Shown here piece after piece: positions 57,001 to 64,000 of a stretch of 64,000 nucleotides of DNA. Within the stretch, counting starts at the first letter, position 1. Each line of letters starts with the position of its first letter. The notes under the pieces were generated by a model. That model did no database searches and was not told where the DNA came from. It worked only from the letters and a program-made list of their open reading frames with translations. Both the position numbers and the translations under genes were made by a program. The stretch is from assembly GCA_005406025.1 (NCBI GenBank), contig BGZK01000184.1:62001-126000 (forward strand), read 5' to 3'. This stretch comes from Eumeta japonica. Lineage: Eukaryota; Arthropoda; Insecta; Lepidoptera; Psychidae.

Positions 57001-60000
57001 AAAGTGCTTAAGGATAAGGACTACATAACAATGAAAAAAAATGGAAAAAGATTGTAGCTGTTATAAGGAAAACGCAAAACAACTTAAAAATTTTAGGCGT
57101 TTTCTATAGGGTACTATGAAACCTATTTAGATCTTACTTTTTTTTAGGTGTTTTAGGTATACATCAAAGACTGATTCAATATCTGAAGTATTTCTTTCAT
57201 TTTTTTCAATGAAAATGTTTGAAATTATGAATTCTTCAAAATTGGCCGTTTCACAACTTACAACTTGCATTGAATGTGAACACAAGTTTTGATATTGGTA
57301 CATATATAATGATAAAAAATGTTATTTTTAAATGTAAACGGATTATTATAAGAATTACTTATAAAGTAATATTTTTTATTTTTCAATTTAGGAACAATTT
57401 ATGTTTTGTATATACCCAGTTAATAATTATTGTTTTGTGACTGATTTTCGTTTCTATTCTTTTTGTTATTGAGTTCACTCTAAATGTAGCACATAGAGCA
57501 CTAGATCTATGATCTTTTGTGCATATGTGTTAAATTAAGCTTCTAGTAAAGATAAGTAACAATTGATTATCCTCAAGAGCTTGAAATGTGTGCGAGCTCG
57601 ATAGCGTGAAATGCAAATAAAGTGCTGTATGTCATTTGTGAGAACAAAGGTTCACAGGCGACACTTACAGTTCGCTACGTCATTTAACTTTTTCTAGGGC
57701 TGCAGTAGTTCATAATATCGGTAAATCATTGCACTAGGTTAGTGCTATAAAAGTAACATCCTAACATGTAAAATAATATTCAAGCAAGAAGACGATAATT
57801 CCGTGATCTACAGCCAAGAATAAAATAACGAGGCACATGCTACTCACTGAAAATATTTTACTAGTATAAAGTAATTAATGTTGCATCAATTTACTCCATG
57901 TTTTAATTATTGTAACAATATATCAATAATCGGCCATCGCAAAAATAACGATAAAACCTAAGAGGGAGTTGTTCTAAACTACATTCTTGCAATTATTATA
58001 CATTTCATTCTTGCACTTATCATGTTATTATTTTTATGTTAACCATCTATCTACGTAGTGTAGTTATGCTTTATGACTTCTTAAACTGCATGAGTTATTT
58101 CTCTCATTAAAATCGATTCATCTATATTTAAGAGTAAAGATAATTATAAGAAACTTCCGAAATCATAAAACAATTGTTTGTATTTGGATATGATGAGTTT
58201 ATGACTTTTCGTAGCAGCGCCAATACTCGCCACATGTGTAATCTGTATACTCTCATACTTTTAAAATCACGGTTTTTTGCATTATCCGTCTCCAAATAAT
58301 TGAACCTAAAAAATTTAATTATTCACTTTCGGATATAGTTAAAATTATGAGGAAAAGGCATACAAATAAAACTTCGTTAAAAGCAAATTAATGCGGTGTA
58401 CTTAAGTTTAAATAACAATATTTTATCACTGATCAGTTATTAGATTTGATTTTTACAATTTTTTTGTATAATTAATGCATTTGATAGTTAAAAAAATAGT
58501 ATAATGTTTTGATGAAATATTTGCGAACTGGCGAAATGCATAACCTGTTTGAAGCTACAAGTTTCAAGATATTATAAGTAAGGATACTAAAAGTTATTAT
58601 TTATTCATTACATATTTTCAAAGAACTTTTCGTTATGTCCACACGAAACTTTATATATTTTAAAACAGTTTTCAAAACACATTTTTCATTTCGCACCTGA
58701 CATCTTCTCAACTGCCTTCTCCTTTGTTAATGTTAATTAGTGTATTTTCCAGTAATCAAAACTGATCTTCCTTGAATAGATTTTAGGAGAGTTTTGAAGT
58801 TATATTTTTATCTGTGCATTAGAAAAATCTGATCTGAACGTATTTAGAACATGCGACACATAATTCGGATTGGTGTAAGTGCCCGGATATCACTTGTAGG
58901 AAGCAGTACAATAACATTCATTTTATAATTTATTTAATTTAGTGTAATTTAAAAAAAGTTGCATTTATCAAAAAATGGTTATTTATTTAAGCCGAAGATA
59001 TATAACTTATTACGTGTGTACATAAATACTTTTTTTATTTAAATTAAGAATGTTCACATTTTTCCCCTTAATAAGTGAGTTTTACAACTCAGCAAAAGCC
59101 AACCATGTCTCATTGCTAATAACTATAAAAAAATTTTGCCTAGCTTATTATCACTTTCTTGCAAAACGAATAATATGTATTTTATGCAGTATTTTATTCC
59201 ACTTTTTAGACCTTATTTTAGACCTTACAGAACGCGAATTTTAAACATTAATATTATATTTTATCCATGTTATAATTATCTAAAAAATCATTTCATTTTA
59301 TTCCTGCATTAAAAAGCTTTAAATATAGTAACGAAAAATAGTCAACTATTATATTTATTATTAAAAGAAATAAATTGTTAATAGCTTAAAATGAAAATGA
59401 GATTAATTAGTAGTTGTATAGTATGTAATATGTATATCTTTTTTAAATAGTGTATTGTTATGACAATAAATTATTTTTATCTTTTTTGTTACAAATATAT
59501 TCATGTATTCAGTGTACCATGTAAAACTAACACGTCCGTATATTAAAATCAAACTATTTATTATCATATATATATTTTAGGAGAGATTGATTTAAAGAAT
59601 TTCAGTATGTGAATTTGTTAATATCAATTAAAGTAATTTATTACTGGTCACTAATAACTGATTATAAAAAAGGAGGTCTGTTGATATTTATAACGACAAC
59701 AAAAGTAAAACCCGTTGCTTCCATTGACTGTCTTTTAGTTGACTGATCCCTGACTGGAGCTGTTGCGTAGTAAAATTGTTGCATCGTTGTAGAAACTTGT
59801 AGAATCTTCGTTATTTTATGATGCAGTGATTCTGATTTTCTTATATTTCAACGATTATGTTTAATTTATAAAATTTTAGTTTTTAACGTTCCTTATACCT
59901 GATGAAGACTAGAACCCTTGTGGGATCAGTCTCGTGTCTGTCTGTCCAAAGCTTATTTTTTCCGAATCCATACTGGACGAAAAAGTCACAGTTTTATGCG

Positions 60001-60384
60001 TATACAGAATAGACGATCCAATCACTAGTGTCTATATGAACGAATTTTCCTTGCGGTTGTTAATTTTGAGGAACCTTTTTGAAAATAAAAAAACCTTGAT
60101 TAATTAAAACCATCTCTTTAAGTTACATCTGATATAACTTAAATAGATTGCTAAAGTATTCCCCAAGGCCGAATATTCTCATTATATTGTGTAGCGTTCG
60201 GTTGTGGTACATAATAACGGTTGGCTACGCCCACGACTTGATTCGTACAAAATCATGGGATGAGTTGCGAAACTGTTCCCCGATCGCTACTGCCCGATAT
60301 AAATTACTATTTCGCTAACTACCACAAAACACTTTGGCTCTTATTACAACTTACAAAAAATTTACTTCAAGTGTGAATAGTATT
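54031..60384. other. Non-coding, very AT-rich
   Basis: Apart from the tandem duplication at 55205-55580 I see only a GC-richer patch at 55630-55800, where both strands are open without a recognisable protein, and a second at 56270-56350. From 56500 to 60300 I found nothing to annotate. Confidence 0.5.
55205..55580 (+). repeat. Imperfect tandem duplication, ~214-bp period
   Basis: Block 1 (from 55205) with GATAAGCAATCTGAAGTCAA, CTTTAGATACTATT, AATCTTAATA and TTACATTCCACAC recurs in the same order from about 55420 as GATACGCAGTCTAAAGTCAA, TTTTAGATATTATT, TATCTTAATA and CAGTTTCACAC. It is an old duplication in AT-rich DNA. Confidence 0.75.
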
Positions 60385-60480
60385 TTAAGTGATCGCGCAG
60401 TGATTAAGAGTGCTGTCTGCGAACCAGAAGGTAGTGGGTTTGGATCCTGTTCACGGTTGGATCAACGGAGATTTTTTAAC
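60385..60480 (+). mobile_element. tRNA-derived SINE head
   Basis: GATCGCGCAGTGATTAAGAG resembles a polymerase III A box (GCGCAGTGGTTAAGA type), and GTGGGTTTGGATCCTG at about 60436 fits a B box (GGTTCGATCC). The tRNA-like fold is incomplete. A GC-richer segment of unknown nature follows to 60740. Confidence 0.55.
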
Positions 60481-62054
60481 TTCTCTCAAATCAAGCAATC
60501 CTTCTGTGGTTAAGAAGGTGTGCTAAGTGGTCATTGCCGAATGACGTCATCGCGTCAGTGGCAGCAGTCGTCGGCAGCTCCCAGCCCGCGCAGTACAACG
60601 CACGAAACTCTGCCGTCCTGAAATGCCTGCGAATGATGCATTGCGCAGGTTCAATGCCCTCTGACCTTCCTACCTTTCCGTTTGTCTATTTCATGCCGTT
60701 GCGACGCTTTTGGACCTAAGTTCACAGCGGCAGAGCTTTGTGCGTTCTATTGTGATAAGCGAGCATCAAGAGCTTAATATCGAAATCCCTTCATATAAAA
60801 TGAAAAGTTTGTCGGAGGACTTGCTTGATCAGTGAGACAATTGAAAATTTCAATCACTTGACTGCTACACACCCGTCTGTGTTCTAATGTCAAATTTTAA
60901 TTTAAAATGCCGAGCTTGCAGGCTAGCACCAAAACATTCCAAAATATTTTGTTTAAAATCATGCATAAATACACTAATGCTTTCATATTTGAGTTCAAAA
61001 TTATCAGGGTGTCTTCCCAAAACTATTACAACTACAAAATGACCTAGTTGTCATGTATCATCTTTTCAACTGATTTAAACGGAGTTAGCGACATTTGTTC
61101 TAAAAATATTTATATTTCAAGAATTTAAAATAAAATATTCCAAGGTCAAGAAATCAAAATTTTTCGACAACGATATCTTTTTACTGATCGCATCGATTTA
61201 AGTGAGACTTGCGCCGTCTCACGCAACATTTATACGGCTAAATATTTTTTTTAAGAAAAAATAATATCTCAATAAATCGAAAGTTAGCACAATATAGCAT
61301 TTTTTTTGATTTCTCAATATTTACAAAATCAAATTTTCTAGAAATCTAAGTACAATTCACTCTTTTTGAACGCTGTAAGCCCGATTCCATTAAGTTTATC
61401 TTTTGATTACATATTAAAGATTTACATATGCGCACGCACACACACCCGTACTTACGAACATCCTTCTGAAAACTGTTTCACAAGTTTCCTATGACTTCAA
61501 AAGCATATGTGATCAAATCTTAAGATTCGGAAATCGAACTGATAAACGATTTCTCTAATTTTTTTATTTTCTTAGCGAGAAGTAAAAAAATAGTCTGACC
61601 TCTAAGTTCTTTCAGAAAACGATGTAGCAGTTATATTATTCTCACAATAATATTTCGGAATGAATTTAACTTAACTTTAAGTAAATTTATACAACTGAAT
61701 TTTACTAAACATAATCCTTAGATTACCATTTTCTTGCGAAAAATGCTACATTAAATGATTGTTTTTTATATTTCTTCGTGAGGAGTTATAAATGACCCAG
61801 TAATGTATCCATCAATTTTAATCTCCATCTAGGTCAAACATCCATCTGTCAATCATCAACCCTGTTACAGTTTCCTAAACTTATATTTTGTATCGACTAT
61901 ATAATCATATTGGCATACTATAAGTTAGATTTAAATATGTGCAAATATCAAATGAACATTATTTTCCGCTGTAACATTTATTCGTATCACAGAACAGATT
62001 GTGTGTGTCGCAGAAAGTAAGATGAATACACATCGAATTATTCCAACGAAAAGG

Positions 62055-62200
62055 GACAAAAATGTCGCAGGGGGGCGTGCGCGCGCCCGCTCACGTGCGG
62101 TGCGTTAACGCCGCTCCATTAGTCGTGGGCCGTCGCCGCAATACGTGCGCGTGATATATCGTCCGAGATTTTGATACGTCGTTACGGGACTCGCCGAACT
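62055..62200. other. Short CpG-rich block
   Basis: GGGGGGCGTGCGCGCGCCCG and nearby CG-dense sequence between AT-rich flanks. No ORF or TATA box. It may be a promoter-associated island or a relic of a GC-rich repeat. Confidence 0.4.
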
Positions 62201-62279
62201 GTTTATTAACTAAATACTTGACGCGTCGTAATTATAACGTTATGTAATATAAACGGTGTTTAAATACTGTTAATATAAT

Positions 62280-62660
62280 AAACTAGCTCTTGCCCCCGGC
62301 TCCGCCTTTGTTGATACAGAATTGATTTTTCATTTTGATATTGAACGACCATGCCAATGTAGACCCTGTTATCGATTTATGTTCCGATTTCATTGTCAAT
62401 TCTGATTCTGACTTATTTTCTATTCTAATCTTGCGTCTCTCTTTTTTCCAAGCGCACTGTGACTCCCGATTCAGATATGAATCCAACTTTCACTAAGCAT
62501 ATAACTAGTAACACTACAAATGCAGGTAAAAATATTATCCGTGTAATCCAGAGAAAATTCTACCCGGTTGCTAAATTTCATTAAAATCCGTCCAGCCATT
62601 TATGCGTGATTGAGTTAGAAACTACGAAACTTCGCCAAAAAGTATCACGTTTATAATATA
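62280..62660 (+). repeat. Hexamer-array repeat family copy with tail
   Basis: The head AACTAGCTCTTGCCCCCGGC then TCCGCC is followed by an array (62300-62480) with CCGATTTCATTGTCAATTCT and GATTCTGACTTATTTTCTAT. A tail with GCTAAATTTCATTAAAATCC then GTCCAGCCATTTATGCGTGA follows. It is one of the clearest head-array-tail copies. Confidence 0.65.
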
Positions 62661-63364
62661 GACAGTATCTACAAAAACGCAAGGTAAAAAAAAAGCATGG
62701 CCTTCACGGGACGCCCGGCAGATGTGAAAACCTATGTTAATATTAGGTTTCATAATGAATAACAATAACTAAGGATGAAATAAAAAATATAGTTTCATTA
62801 ATGATATCGATTTATTTTTTTTCTCTTATAAAGGATCAAAGTGTATAGATGCACACACACATACAAAGGAGTCGAGAGCGGCCGCGTAGTGAGGAGCGTG
62901 ACGGCATGAGTCAACTGTCACTGCATTCAAGTCGATTTTACTGCCAAGGTGCGCCAATAGATGTTTCACATCAAAAACTATTGTTTGTTTTATTTCACTA
63001 TGTTTTACTTATTATAAAGCTCATCCTCATCGTGCACCGCTAACATCACTTCTTCTTCTTCAAGAAAAGCAAAGCATATCAATAAGTATGGCCAACAAAA
63101 TAAAATAAAATTAAATAGAGTTACGCAGATAAAAACATAGAAAAAAAACATGAAACTATATTTAATGTGACAATTAATTCTATGATTTTATTGAATTTCA
63201 TAAAAAAATGTTGCCTCATTGTCGATATGTAAACAGATATATATAAAATAGAGAGAAAAATAAGAAGACAGTGGTAATATAGTATAAAATGGTGTGCTCT
63301 TTAATAGGTAAATCAAATTTAATTAAACCAATTTAACAATTACTAAACTTAAAAAAAAACACAT

Positions 63365-63785
63365 GTAGAGTGAGAAAGGTATGCTGCGGTGGTATGATTA
63401 AACAAAATTATATAGCGAATCTGTCAACGTGTTTGATGAAAAGATCGGCAAGGGTTGCTCTAAAATTCCTAGGCAGAACAAATTGGTGGCATATTAGAAA
63501 AGTGCCAAATTTTAAGCACCCAAACCCGACGAGTTTGTATAAAAAGATTGACGAACGTCAACGAAGCAAGAGAGATGTGTAAAGATCGTACTATATGGAA
63601 ATCTGTAGTTTATGCTTACACTTCTGAAGAAATAGGACCGAGTTTATTTATTATGAATATTATTATAAAAACATAAAGAAACAGACAGATGAACAAAAAT
63701 ATCCTATATCCGTTTCCTGGTGTCAAACTGTTTCCATACCAAATTTCATCAAAATCGGTACAGCGGATTGGGTGTCAAAACTGAC
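63365..63785 (+). pseudogene. LINE 3' coding end, copy 3, with 3' tail
   Basis: The frame includes VCCGGMIKQ, SARVALKFLGRTNWWHIRK and FKHPNPTSLYKKIDE, parallel to copy 1. From 63690 a tail with CCAAATTTCATCAAAATCGG follows, the same type as 5395-5545, which suggests that tail belongs to this LINE family. No functional ORF remains. Confidence 0.75.
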
Positions 63786-64000
63786 CGGCCAACTGCAGGA
63801 TCGTAGCGAATGGACGTGTCCCGGAGCTGCGCTCCGCCTTCGCGTACCACTCGCCGCCTCAACAAAATACAAGTGCAGAAAATATATTATTTCAGCACCG
63901 TGAGAATATACCCTAAATAACAGTGGTAATAAACGTAAACTATTTGGAGGGTCTAACGGGCCTTCCCGATAACGATAGTGACAATAGTAAAATAATGGAC

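Noticed and set aside
1..64000. CRISPR arrays, operons, phage or other prokaryotic systems
   Set aside because: No regularly spaced identical repeats and no bacterial gene organisation; introns and element types are those of an insect.

Overview
This is a eukaryotic window, almost certainly from a moth or butterfly (Lepidoptera). It is AT-rich, has GT-AG introns, and is crowded with decayed transposable elements of types I recognise from lepidopteran genomes: a Helitron ending in GGGGCGCAGCTAG, mariner copies, LINE 3' ends and tRNA-derived SINEs. Nothing suggests a prokaryote; there are no operons, CRISPR arrays or clear tRNA genes.

The one convincing host gene is on the minus strand between about 38.3 kb (5' side) and 23.5 kb (3' side). 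I assembled it by eye from ten short exons, each with AG/GT splice sites. All nine junctions keep reading phase, giving 515 complete codons. The product is a chain of four CUB domains (the first only partly present), and it best matches the SOL-1 / 'suppressor of lurcher protein 1' family of ionotropic glutamate receptor accessory proteins. The 5' exons (signal peptide and first half of CUB1) were not found upstream to base 64000. The 3' end is uncertain; a candidate terminal exon with an AATAAA signal lies at about 22.78-23.05 kb. One exon is only 60 nt long.

Layout: 0-1.4 kb is a small Helitron carrying the tail of a Helitron helicase. At 3.5-3.6 kb is a textbook heat-shock-type promoter (three alternating GAA/TTC pentamers, TATA box, TCAGT initiator) with no evident ORF downstream. 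From 4 to 21 kb is mostly unannotatable AT-rich DNA with LINE, mariner and SINE fragments, several inverted repeats and weak promoter-like spots. At 21.2-21.9 kb a CpG-rich core lies between about 100-bp inverted arms. From 23.5 to 38.3 kb is the CUB gene, whose introns hold a near full-length dead mariner with TIRs, a decayed GGAT array and other repeats. From 38.3 to 64 kb I found no host exon, but there is a perfect 90-bp palindrome, a CpG-rich block, three sets of long tandem repeats, a dead LINE reverse transcriptase, a second mariner remnant and many copies of a repeat family with an internal degenerate hexamer array.

I found no convincing new multi-gene system. The items most worth checking are the SOL-1-like gene model, the orphan heat-shock promoter, the perfect palindrome, the CpG-core foldback and the hexamer-array family.
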